Assembly: GCA_959020865.1 (NCBI GenBank)
Contig: CAUEUD010000215.1
Coordinates: 1 to 6,181, forward strand
Reading direction: 5' to 3'
Length of the DNA stretch: 6,181 bases
DNA from: Eubacterium limosum
Lineage (GTDB): Bacteria; Bacillota; Clostridia; Eubacteriales; Eubacteriaceae
Shown here: positions 1-5,416 of the stretch, piece after piece
How the letters are laid out: every line of letters starts with the position of its first letter
How positions within the stretch are numbered: position 1 is the first letter of the stretch
Made by a program: the position numbers and the translations under genes
Notes under the pieces: model-generated
Told to the model about the DNA's origin: nothing
Databases searched by the model: none
The model's input: the letters and a program-made list of their open reading frames with translations, nothing else

Positions 1-145
1 GCAGATGGAGCAGACCCTCATTGCACTGTGAGCTCCCGGCCGGCAAAGGCCACCCCTTAACGGGATCTTCCTTAAACTCGTTGGCCAGATTCGGGTCTGA
101 CTTAATGCGTTCCATTGCATCGCTGAATTTTTCCTGAATACTCAT
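1..145 (-). CDS. Partial small hypothetical protein (N-terminal 48 residues)
   Basis: An open frame starts at an ATG (complement of 143-145) and runs off the left edge without a stop. It has a strong AGGAGG Shine-Dalgarno at 152-157, six bases from the ATG, so the start is well supported. The protein begins MSIQEKFSDAMERIKSDPNL. Its first 30 or so residues are charged and look helical, resembling the short (about 60 residue) acidic proteins common in clostridia, but I cannot name a family. From about residue 31 the composition changes to W, P, G, S and C (starting GWPLPAGSSQC), which does not continue the helical pattern. That could be a real domain change, a frameshift, or a junction with other DNA. 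Function unknown. Confidence 0.6.
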   Translation of the reverse strand, partial: MSIQEKFSDAMERIKSDPNLANEFKEDPVKGWPLPAGSSQCNEGLLHL

Positions 146-184
146 CTGATTCCTCCTGAAAATTTAATTATTCTTCTTTATTCT

Positions 185-213
185 ACTATATCACAATACC
201 GCATAATCTTCGA
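185..213 (-). promoter_or_regulatory. Possible promoter of the minus-strand gene at 1-145
   Basis: Read on the minus strand there is a TATAGT -10 box (185-190). A weak TCGAAG lies in the -35 position (208-213), 17 bases upstream. The -10 matches the consensus at five of six bases, but the -35 matches at only about three, so this is a weak call. It leaves a leader of about 30 bases before the AGGAGG site. Confidence 0.35.
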
Positions 214-216
214 TTA
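204..216. repeat. Short inverted repeat TAATC-TTC-GATTA
   Basis: A perfect inverted repeat with 5-base arms and a 3-base spacer overlaps the candidate -35 box of the minus-strand gene. It could be an operator half-pair. At this length in AT-rich DNA it may also be chance. Confidence 0.3.
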
Positions 217-257
217 CAATAACCGTATTAAAGAGACCTTTTCGGTAAAATCCCATA

Positions 258-270
258 TTGGTGGCACCAA
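258..270. promoter_or_regulatory. Perfect 13-base palindrome TTGGTG-G-CACCAA, candidate operator
   Basis: Two exact 6-base complementary arms flank a single central G, in an otherwise AT-rich intergenic region. Its centre (264) lies about 53 bases before the start of transcription expected from the TATAAT at 305-310. That is where activators often bind promoters with a poor -35, as this one has. It sits between two divergent genes and could act on either. The regulator is unknown. Confidence 0.45.
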
Positions 271-304
271 ATTCAAAATAAATAATTATTTAAAGAATTT
301 AGCA

Positions 305-310
305 TATAAT
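305..310 (+). promoter_or_regulatory. -10 box TATAAT of the DUF1254 gene
   Basis: An exact TATAAT lies 28 bases before the AAAGGAGG ribosome binding site. No good -35 lies 16-18 bases upstream (the sequence there is AATAATT-like), so the promoter may need an activator. The box covers the first two bases of the ATG at 309-311, so that ATG is unlikely to be present in the mRNA. Confidence 0.55.
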
Positions 311-337
311 GGATAGATTATCAATTTCACCGTCTTT

Positions 338-345
338 AAAGGAGG
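338..345 (+). promoter_or_regulatory. Ribosome binding site that sets a GTG start
   Basis: AAAGGAGG ends eight bases before an in-frame GTG at 354. The alternative ATG at 309 has no Shine-Dalgarno in front of it. This decides the start of the DUF1254 gene. Confidence 0.8.
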
Positions 346-353
346 CGTTATCC

Positions 354-1646
354 GTGAAAAAAGAAACCTTAATTGACCAGGCTTATGCATTTGCCTATCC
401 GATGCTGTTAATGGAAATGACAAAGCGTGTCATGACCAACACCGACAGAGTAATCGGCTTTCGAGCCCCGGTCAATACCCTCTGCCATTCCGAGGCGCTG
501 GCCAATGCGTCCAACCACGAGGTTGTCTCACCCAATGTGGATACCCTGTATTCCCAGGCCTTTCTGGACCTGAGCAGAGGCCCGCTGATTTTTAAAAAGC
601 CTGCGGCAAACCGCTACTGCACCGTTGCTTTTCTGGACGCCTGGACCAACTGTCCTTATATTCTCGGGACAGGCGCCATTGATGGAAACGCGCCGGGAAG
701 CTACATGATCGCCGGCCCAGGCGATACTGTCACAAAGGCTCCGCCTGGCATGACGCTGCTCAAAATGCCCACCAACACGGTCTGGCTGCTGATCCGGACA
801 GTGCTGTACAGCCCCGATGACCTGGACAATGTCCGCGATATCCAGAAAGCCTTCAGCCTCAGCGTCATTGATCCCCTGCAAAAAATCAAGGGAAGAGTCA
901 ATCTGGCCGATACCTTTGTACCGGTAGACCGGGTTAACCGGATGGATATTTCCGAGTATTTTAATACCTTTAACCAGCTGCTGGAAAGCAATCCTCCCTA
1001 CCCCGAAGACAGCGCCTTTTTAGAACAGATCAGGCCTCTCGGCATCGGCGCCGGCCTCACCTTTGACCTCTCAGATTTTACCGATGAGGAGGCTGTTGCC
1101 ATCTGTGATACCAACACACGGGTCATTAAGGATCTGCTGTCAAAGTCCGCTGACTACACACATAATGTCAACAACTGGTCCTTCTTTAAAGACAGCATGG
1201 CTGCCTTCGGAACAGATTACAGCTACCGCGCTTATGTAGCCCTGACCGGCTTCGGCGCAAACCCTGAATCCATGGCCGTATACCCCTTTGGCAGAGCCGA
1301 CCAGAACAATGATCCCCTAAGCGGCGGTCATTCCTATACCCTGCATTTTGAAAAGGGCAGCCTTCCGCCCTGCCGGCAGGATGGCTTCTGGTCCATTACA
1401 CTGTACAGCAAAAACAACTTCCTGGCCGATAACGCCATAAACCGCTACTGTATCAATGACCGCTCCGGTCTGGTGCCGAATGCTGACGGCTCTTATGATA
1501 TTTTTATCCAAAAGGAGCCGCCCTCAGCTACAGCCAACTGGCTCCCCGCCACAGAGGGTGAATTCCACCTGATCATGCGCATCTATCTTCCTGCACCCCA
1601 GGTGCTCGACGGTAGCTGGAAGCCGCCTTATATTTTCAAAAAATGA
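354..1646 (+). CDS. DUF1254/DUF1214 domain-containing protein
   Basis: A complete protein of 430 residues from the GTG at 354; an upstream in-frame ATG at 309 would add 15 residues but lies in the -10 box. The first part (about residues 35-160) matches the DUF1254 fold, including VVSPNVDTLYSQAFLDL near residues 57-72. The last part (about 312-415) matches DUF1214, with GHSYTLHFEKG, QDGFWSITLYS and a late EFHLIMRIYLPAP stretch. This two-domain layout and length are usual for the family (COG5361), whose biochemical role is not established. Many relatives carry a signal peptide. Here the N-terminus has none that I can see (charged KKET, then mixed helix), which suggests a cytoplasmic protein. 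It is a single gene with its own promoter and a strong terminator, so no operon partner hints at function. Confidence 0.88.
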   Translation: MKKETLIDQAYAFAYPMLLMEMTKRVMTNTDRVIGFRAPVNTLCHSEALANASNHEVVSPNVDTLYSQAFLDLSRGPLIFKKPAANRYCTVAFLDAWTNCPYILGTGAIDGNAPGSYMIAGPGDTVTKAPPGMTLLKMPTNTVWLLIRTVLYSPDDLDNVRDIQKAFSLSVIDPLQKIKGRVNLADTFVPVDRVNRMDISEYFNTFNQLLESNPPYPEDSAFLEQIRPLGIGAGLTFDLSDFTDEEAVAICDTNTRVIKDLLSKSADYTHNVNNWSFFKDSMAAFGTDYSYRAYVALTGFGANPESMAVYPFGRADQNNDPLSGGHSYTLHFEKGSLPPCRQDGFWSITLYSKNNFLADNAINRYCINDRSGLVPNADGSYDIFIQKEPPSATANWLPATEGEFHLIMRIYLPAPQVLDGSWKPPYIFKK

Positions 1647-1649
1647 TAG

Positions 1650-1686
1650 AAGGACGACCGCCCGAAACGAGCGGTCGTCCTTTTTT
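1650..1686 (+). terminator. Rho-independent terminator between convergent genes
   Basis: A perfect 12-base stem (AAGGACGACCGC, 1650-1661, with 1671-1682) closes a 9-base loop and ends in a T run (1681-1686). It begins four bases after the DUF1254 stop codon. On the minus strand it starts seven bases after the ftsH stop and is followed, six bases beyond the stem, by another run of T. It therefore probably terminates both genes, with the plus direction stronger. Confidence 0.92.
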
Positions 1687-1689
1687 GTC

Positions 1690-3525
1690 TTAACGGTTCA
1701 GAATCTCCATAAATTCCTCTCCTGTGATGGTTTCTTTTTCGAGCAGATAACGGGCCAGCTCGTGGAGCTTTTCCTGATTATCCTTTAGGATACCAATGGC
1801 CTTTTCGTGGGCGCTGCCGATAATATCCATAACCTCCCGGTCCACCCGGGCCGCAGTCTCGGCAGAACAGGCCAGCGAGGTGTCGCCGCCGAGATATGGG
1901 TTGTCCACTGTTTCCAGGGCCACCATTCCAAAATCCTTACTCATACCAAAGCGGGTAACCATGGCCCTCGCCAGACGCGTAGCCTGCTCAATATCATTGG
2001 ACGCGCCAGAAGTCACCGAATTAAAGATAATTTCCTCAGCGGCCCTGCCGCCTGTAAAGGTCGTAATCTTATTGTAGATCTCATCCCGGCTCATCAGGTT
2101 GTGCTCACCCTCATCCACCTGCATGGTGTAGCCCAGGGCTCCAGAAGTACGCGGGATAATGGTAATCTTGTGTACCGGCGCCGAATCGGTCTGCTTTGCC
2201 GCCACCAGGGCGTGCCCCACCTCATGGTAAGCCACAATTTCCTTTTCCCTGGGGGATATGGCCGCATTCTTGCGCTGGTAGCCTGCAATGACGACCTCAA
2301 CACTTTCCTCAAGGTCGCTCTGCTTAACCCTATTGCGGCCGCAGCGCACCGCACGCAATGCCGCCTCGTTGATGATATTGGCCAGATCCGCGCCGGAGGC
2401 TCCGGCAGTGGCCCGGGCAATGGCATTATAGTCAATGTTCCCATCCATCTTGACATCCTGAGAATGAACTCTCAGAATCGCTTCACGGCCATTGAGATCG
2501 GGCAGCTCAACCGGGATACGCCGGTCGAAACGGCCCGGGCGCAGCAGCGCCTGGTCAAGGGTTTCCGGACGGTTGGTCGCGGCCAGGATAACAACACCTT
2601 TCTTGCCGTCAAAGCCATCCATCTCCGACAGCAGCTGGTTAAGGGTCTGCTCACGCTCGTCGTTTCCGGTAAAGCCCTTGCTGTCACGCTTCTTGCCAAT
2701 GGTGTCAATCTCGTCAATGAAGACTATACACGGCGCCTTATCAGTGGCCTGCTTAAACAGGTCCCGAACCTTGGCCGCGCCCATACCAACAAACATCTCC
2801 ACAAATTCAGAGCCCGAGATCGAAAAGAACGGGACCTTAGCCTCACCCGCGACGGCTCTTGCCAGAAGGGTTTTACCGGTTCCCGGAGGGCCCACAAGCA
2901 GAGCCCCCTTTGGCAGGTTCGCGCCAATGTCGGCATATTTTTTAGGATTGTGCAGAAAATCGACAATCTCTGTCAGGGCCTCCTTGGCCTCATCCTGGCC
3001 GGCCACATCCTTAAAGGTTTTGCCGGTTTCCGCCTCCACGTATATTTTCGCGTTGCTCTTGCCAAAGGTCATGGCATTGCCGCCCATTTTCTTCTGAAGC
3101 CTGTTGCCCATGAGCTGCCCGATTCCAAAGATCAGCAGGAAGGGAAGAATCCAGGTGAGCAGAAAGCTGATAATGGGAGATGTCCTCTGCTGTGCAATTT
3201 GGGTAAAGGAAATTTTGCCCTGGTCATTGCTGCCCTTGGCGGCAGACAAACGGTTGACCAGTTCTGGATCGTCCATTTTACCGGTGCTGTAAATCGTCTC
3301 CTTACCGCTGCCGTCCTTTGTCTTATATACAATTTCATCGTTATTTATTTCAACCGCATCGATGGTTCCACTGTCGATGGCGGATAAAAAGGTTCCGTAA
3401 TCAACCTCGGTTACCTGCTCCTTCATCAGCGATGGGAATACCAGCGCGTTGAGAAGCATGATGATCACCAGTCCGATCAGATAATAAAATATAAGGGGTT
3501 TTCTGGGGGGTTTTTTCTGTTCCAT
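1690..3525 (-). CDS. ftsH: ATP-dependent zinc metalloprotease FtsH
   Basis: A complete 611-residue membrane-anchored AAA+ protease, which extracts and degrades misfolded or regulated membrane and cytosolic proteins as a hexamer. Visible parts in order: membrane segment 11-30, extracytoplasmic domain about 31-115, membrane segment 117-137, Walker A GPPGTGKT at 212-219, pore loop MFVGMGA at 244-250, Walker B VFIDE at 268-272, second region of homology with arginine fingers R332 and R335, and the zinc site HEVGH at 434-438. A probable third ligand is the Asp of SGASNDIEQAT (D511). The commonest forms are HEAGH and MFVGVGA, so both motifs vary at one tolerated position. The C-terminus ends soon after the protease domain, without a long acidic tail. 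The ATG is supported by AAAGGAG (3531-3537). Such genomes often carry more than one ftsH; whether this is the main copy cannot be told here. The neighbour is a divergent TetR regulator. Confidence 0.97.
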   Translation of the reverse strand: MEQKKPPRKPLIFYYLIGLVIIMLLNALVFPSLMKEQVTEVDYGTFLSAIDSGTIDAVEINNDEIVYKTKDGSGKETIYSTGKMDDPELVNRLSAAKGSNDQGKISFTQIAQQRTSPIISFLLTWILPFLLIFGIGQLMGNRLQKKMGGNAMTFGKSNAKIYVEAETGKTFKDVAGQDEAKEALTEIVDFLHNPKKYADIGANLPKGALLVGPPGTGKTLLARAVAGEAKVPFFSISGSEFVEMFVGMGAAKVRDLFKQATDKAPCIVFIDEIDTIGKKRDSKGFTGNDEREQTLNQLLSEMDGFDGKKGVVILAATNRPETLDQALLRPGRFDRRIPVELPDLNGREAILRVHSQDVKMDGNIDYNAIARATAGASGADLANIINEAALRAVRCGRNRVKQSDLEESVEVVIAGYQRKNAAISPREKEIVAYHEVGHALVAAKQTDSAPVHKITIIPRTSGALGYTMQVDEGEHNLMSRDEIYNKITTFTGGRAAEEIIFNSVTSGASNDIEQATRLARAMVTRFGMSKDFGMVALETVDNPYLGGDTSLACSAETAARVDREVMDIIGSAHEKAIGILKDNQEKLHELARYLLEKETITGEEFMEILNR

Positions 3526-3596
3526 TTTTTCTCCTTTGATTATTTTTGAACACTCCAGTAAAATTAAACAAATGTTGATTTTTGTACGTTGGTTGT

Positions 3597-3625
3597 ATTA
3601 TAATAAAGGAAATCCCTTCTTTCAA
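3597..3625 (-). promoter_or_regulatory. Promoter of ftsH
   Basis: On the minus strand, TTGAAA (3620-3625) and an exact TATAAT (3597-3602) are separated by 17 bases. Transcription would start near 3590, giving a leader of about 65 bases. The leader carries a TTTTTGTAC sequence (3579-3587) that resembles half of the palindrome at 3642-3653. Confidence 0.75.
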
Positions 3626-3641
3626 TAAACAATACATCGAC

Positions 3642-3653
3642 TTTTGTACAAAA
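3642..3653. promoter_or_regulatory. Palindrome TTTTGTACAAAA, candidate TetR-type operator
   Basis: A perfect 12-base palindrome lies between the -35 boxes of the divergent ftsH (3620-3625) and tetR (3662-3667) promoters. It is flanked by TCGA on both sides, with one extra C on the left. Its left half recurs at 3580-3587, at the expected ftsH transcription start. TetR-family repressors commonly bind palindromes between their own gene and a divergent target. The assignment to the adjacent regulator is inference. Confidence 0.5.
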
Positions 3654-3661
3654 TCGAACAC

Positions 3662-3689
3662 TTGACATAAATTTGTTTGATTTTATAAA
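3662..3689 (+). promoter_or_regulatory. Promoter of the tetR-family gene
   Basis: An exact TTGACA (3662-3667) and TATAAA (3684-3689) are separated by 16 bases. Transcription would start near 3696, so the leader is very short, with the AAGGAG site (3701-3706) almost at the 5' end. Confidence 0.7.
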
Positions 3690-3714
3690 ATTCAACTTAA
3701 AAGGAGCTTAATCC

Positions 3715-4308
3715 ATGGGAAGTAAAGCGGAATACCGCAGCGCCATTCGTTCGCGCAAACTCATAAAAACAGCTTTTATGGAGCTGGCTGCTGAAAAAGA
3801 AATTTCAAAAATTACGGTAAAGGACATTGCCGACAGGGCCGACATCAACCGGGGTACCTTTTACGCCCATTACCGCGACGTTTACGATGTCCTCGAGCAG
3901 ATTGAGGACGAGGCCATCGAGAACCTCAGCTATTTCCTCGACAATCTCAACAATTCAGTTGAAAACATCGGTGACATGATGCACCCCATCGACTGCTATC
4001 TGAACAGGGACATCAAGCTCAGCCAGAGGCTTCTCAACTCCAGAGAATCTGAGATGTTCTTTAAAAAGCTTCACAAAGTCTTTAAGGAAAAGCTTTTATC
4101 CAATGAAGGCTATACAAAAATATTCGAGGGCGATCCCCTGTCCCAGGAGATCTGCACCACTTTTATCACCTACGGCTGTGCCGGTGTTCTCCAAAACTGT
4201 ATGCAGCACCGGGAACTCTATTCGCCGGAAACTGTCAATCAGGCTCTGAACCAGTTTATCGAGGGCGGCATCCTGGCCTTCGGCAAAAATAAAAAGACGA
4301 TGGATTAA
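3715..4308 (+). CDS. TetR/AcrR family transcriptional regulator
   Basis: A 197-residue protein of normal length for the family. The N-terminal DNA-binding domain (about residues 8-60) includes a helix-turn-helix at 33-53 (ITVKDIADRADINRGTFYAHY), with the typical GTFY-HY ending. The rest is helical and should form the dimerisation and ligand-binding domain; the ligand cannot be read from sequence. The ATG has AAGGAG eight bases upstream. It is transcribed away from ftsH across a shared 189-bp region, so control of itself and of ftsH is the simplest guess. The last codons (KKTMD) lie within the hairpin at 4295-4320, which serves the opposite strand. No T-tailed terminator follows in the plus direction. 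Confidence 0.93.
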   Translation: MGSKAEYRSAIRSRKLIKTAFMELAAEKEISKITVKDIADRADINRGTFYAHYRDVYDVLEQIEDEAIENLSYFLDNLNNSVENIGDMMHPIDCYLNRDIKLSQRLLNSRESEMFFKKLHKVFKEKLLSNEGYTKIFEGDPLSQEICTTFITYGCAGVLQNCMQHRELYSPETVNQALNQFIEGGILAFGKNKKTMD

Positions 4309-4320
4309 TGCCCATCGTCT
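4285..4320 (-). terminator. Terminator for the minus-strand operon, overlapping the 3' end of tetR
   Basis: A perfect 9-base stem (AGACGATGG with CCATCGTCT) closes an 8-base loop (4304-4311). Read on the minus strand it is followed by TTTTTATTTTT (complement of 4285-4295). In the plus direction the bases after the stem are CAGGCTGTAG, with no T run. It therefore points to transcription from the NifX-like gene about 240 bases upstream on that strand. The stem and T run are encoded by the last tetR codons and its stop. Confidence 0.75.
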
Positions 4321-4328
4321 CAGGCTGT

Positions 4329-4360
4329 AGACAAAGTCAAAATGTTAAGACAAAGTTAAA
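4329..4360. repeat. Direct repeat AGACAAAGTYAAA, two copies
   Basis: Thirteen-base copies at 4329-4341 and 4348-4360 differ at one position (C or T) and are set 19 bases apart. They stand between the terminator hairpin and the inverted-repeat element and may be part of the same repeat unit. Confidence 0.5.
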
Positions 4361-4377
4361 GCAAAATGCGATTTTAT

Positions 4378-4507
4378 AGTTGATGGTTGATAGTTATTGA
4401 ACCCTTTTTCTTCAAAAAAGCGAATAAGAAGCTGGTCGCAGGCCATATCCGATCAATTCTGCCTGCGGCAGATTTGCACCTGAACTATCCACTTTCAACT
4501 TTCAACT
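4378..4507. repeat. MITE-like element with imperfect inverted ends
   Basis: The left end AGTTGATGGTTGATAGT (4378-4394) pairs with the right end (4491-4507, complement AGTTGAAAGTTGAAAGT) at 14 of 17 positions. Each end is built of tandem 7-base units (GTTGATR on the left, ACTTTCA on the right). An inner pair, CGCAGGC (4437-4443) and GCCTGCG (4461-4467), could form a second stem. The element is about 130 bp, has no open frame, and sits between convergent genes, as small dispersed palindromic repeats often do. No transposase and no clear target duplication are seen. Confidence 0.5.
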
Positions 4508-4557
4508 GAATCGTCCTCTCTTTAACGCTCTGCCTGTTTGTGATAACATTTGTTTAA

Positions 4558-4977
4558 TTAGTGATGATGTCCGCAGCTATGTCCATGCTGGCCGCAGCCG
4601 CCGTTTTCATGATGGTGCCCGCAGCTCTCGCCGTGGGCGTGGTCATGGTGATCACAGTGGACATTGGGGTTGTAGTCCAGCGTGCCGTTCATATAGGCCA
4701 GAACAGCCTGATCTGCGCTGCCGGCTACGCCGCCTTTAAACAGGATGCCGGCATCCATCAGGGCATTCTGGGCTCCGCCGCCGATACCGCCGCCGATTAA
4801 CAGGTCAACGGACTCATCCTTTAAAAAGCCTGCCAGGCTCCCGTGTCCAACACCGTTGGTGTCCACGACCTGCGAGGCCAGAATCTGGTCTGCGTTGACA
4901 TCATAAATCTTAAACTGGCTGGTATGCCCAAAATGCTGAAATACATGTCCATCTTCATAAGTAACTGCAATTCTCAA
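4558..4977 (-). CDS. NifX/NifB-family (FeMo-cofactor binding fold) protein with His/Cys-rich tail
   Basis: A 139-residue protein. Residues 1-103 match the dinitrogenase iron-molybdenum cofactor family (PF02579; MTH1175-like stand-alone members): MRIAV start, HFGH motif at 15-18, then LLIGGGIGGGAQNAL and a closing GVAGSADQAVLAYMNG. The family binds Fe-S or metal clusters; stand-alone members outside nitrogenase clusters have no settled role. Residues 104-139 form a tail with 13 His and 4 Cys after residue 106, containing SCGHHH twice (118-123, 134-139), likely metal-binding. The start is TTG (complement of 4975-4977), with GAGG at 4986-4989 overlapping the stop codon of the DUF134 gene, ten bases away. 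Translation is therefore probably coupled. No nif structural gene is visible nearby. Confidence 0.9.
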   Translation of the reverse strand: MRIAVTYEDGHVFQHFGHTSQFKIYDVNADQILASQVVDTNGVGHGSLAGFLKDESVDLLIGGGIGGGAQNALMDAGILFKGGVAGSADQAVLAYMNGTLDYNPNVHCDHHDHAHGESCGHHHENGGCGQHGHSCGHHH

Positions 4978-4985
4978 TTGTTATA

Positions 4986-4989
4986 CCTC
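4986..4989 (-). promoter_or_regulatory. Shine-Dalgarno overlapping the upstream stop codon
   Basis: On the minus strand the end of the DUF134 gene reads GAATGAGG, so the TGA stop (4988-4990) shares bases with the GAGG site. Eight bases later comes the TTG start of the NifX-like gene. No in-frame ATG gives a full-length domain. This supports both the TTG start and translational coupling. Confidence 0.7.
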
Positions 4990-5383
4990 ATTCCTCTTTT
5001 TCGGTTTTTTTAGGACAGCGTCCCTTTTCCTGATGACAGCCACATTGTCTTTTGACGCATTGCCGCATTCTGCAGCCGCATTCCCGGTCGGTACAGATAT
5101 CATAGCTTCCGCCCTCTATTTTAAGCGTCGCGCCTGTAATCAGGTGCTCCGCCAGTTTTGACCGGGCGCTGTTATAAATGCGCTGGGCCGTCGTGCGAGC
5201 CACTGCCATCTGTTCTGCACACTCTTCCTGGTTAAGGCCAACATGGTCAATGAGCCGGACGGTCTCGTATTCCTCCAGCGTCATCACCACTGGCTCAGCC
5301 TGCTTTTTGCACGCGTCTGCGCAGACAAATATTTTTCCCTCAGGCAGTCCGCATATCCGCCTGCGTTTCGTTGGCCTTGGCAT
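4988..5383 (-). CDS. DUF134 (UPF0251) helix-turn-helix protein, Cys-rich
   Basis: A 131-residue protein starting MPRPTKRRRI, the typical opening of DUF134 (PF02001). A sigma-region-4-like helix-turn-helix spans about residues 35-80 (TLEEYETVRLIDHVGLNQEE, then AEQMAVARTTAQRIYNSAR), so DNA binding is expected. Eleven Cys are visible. C11, C21 and C25 lie near the N-terminus, C55 lies in the helix-turn-helix, and seven (97, 102, 104, 109, 114, 116, 123) lie in the tail, several as CGC pairs. A zinc site or an Fe-S cluster is plausible but unproven. The ATG has GGGAGG at 5391-5396, seven bases upstream. It is the first gene of a two-gene unit with the NifX-like protein, a pairing seen elsewhere for these families, and may be its regulator. 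Confidence 0.92.
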   Translation of the reverse strand: MPRPTKRRRICGLPEGKIFVCADACKKQAEPVVMTLEEYETVRLIDHVGLNQEECAEQMAVARTTAQRIYNSARSKLAEHLITGATLKIEGGSYDICTDRECGCRMRQCVKRQCGCHQEKGRCPKKTEKEE

Positions 5384-5416
5384 ATCTATTCCTCCCTCAG
5401 TGGTTCATCTGTCTTT

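Larger units (their letters stand above)
4321..4557. other. Gene-free intergenic stretch with repeats
   Basis: No credible open frame with a ribosome binding site is present on either strand. The stretch holds a direct repeat (4329-4360) and an inverted-repeat element (4378-4507), described separately. It lies between the convergent tetR and NifX-like genes and would form a long 3' untranslated region of the latter. Confidence 0.7.

Noticed and set aside
2492..3097. A second long plus-strand frame (201 residues) opposite ftsH
   Set aside because: Serine- and arginine-rich translation typical of an antisense frame, with no promoter or family resemblance.
1807..3387. A 526-residue open frame on the plus strand opposite ftsH
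   Set aside because: It mirrors the codons of a well-conserved ftsH. Its translation has no recognisable domain and is rich in H, R and G, and no ribosome binding site was seen. It is a shadow of a GC-rich gene.
3401..3661. An 86-residue minus-strand frame covering the ftsH start
   Set aside because: It runs through the ftsH promoter and then into ftsH out of frame. It has no ribosome binding site and an implausible composition.
3548..3678. GAACACT direct repeats (3548, 3656) and AAACAAAT/ATTTGTTT inverted pair (3566, 3671) between ftsH and tetR
   Set aside because: These are 7-8 base matches in very AT-rich DNA, far apart and not placed symmetrically about the promoters. Chance is the simpler explanation.
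4397..4424. A possible plus-strand terminator for tetR (CTTTTT and AAAAAG around a short loop)
   Set aside because: The stem would be almost all A-T pairs and is not followed by a T run, so it should not terminate.
4558..4977. A nitrogenase cofactor gene of a nif cluster
   Set aside because: Only the general PF02579 fold is present. No nifH, nifD, nifK, nifE, nifN or nifB-type radical SAM gene lies in the window, and the stand-alone form is widespread in anaerobes that do not fix nitrogen.
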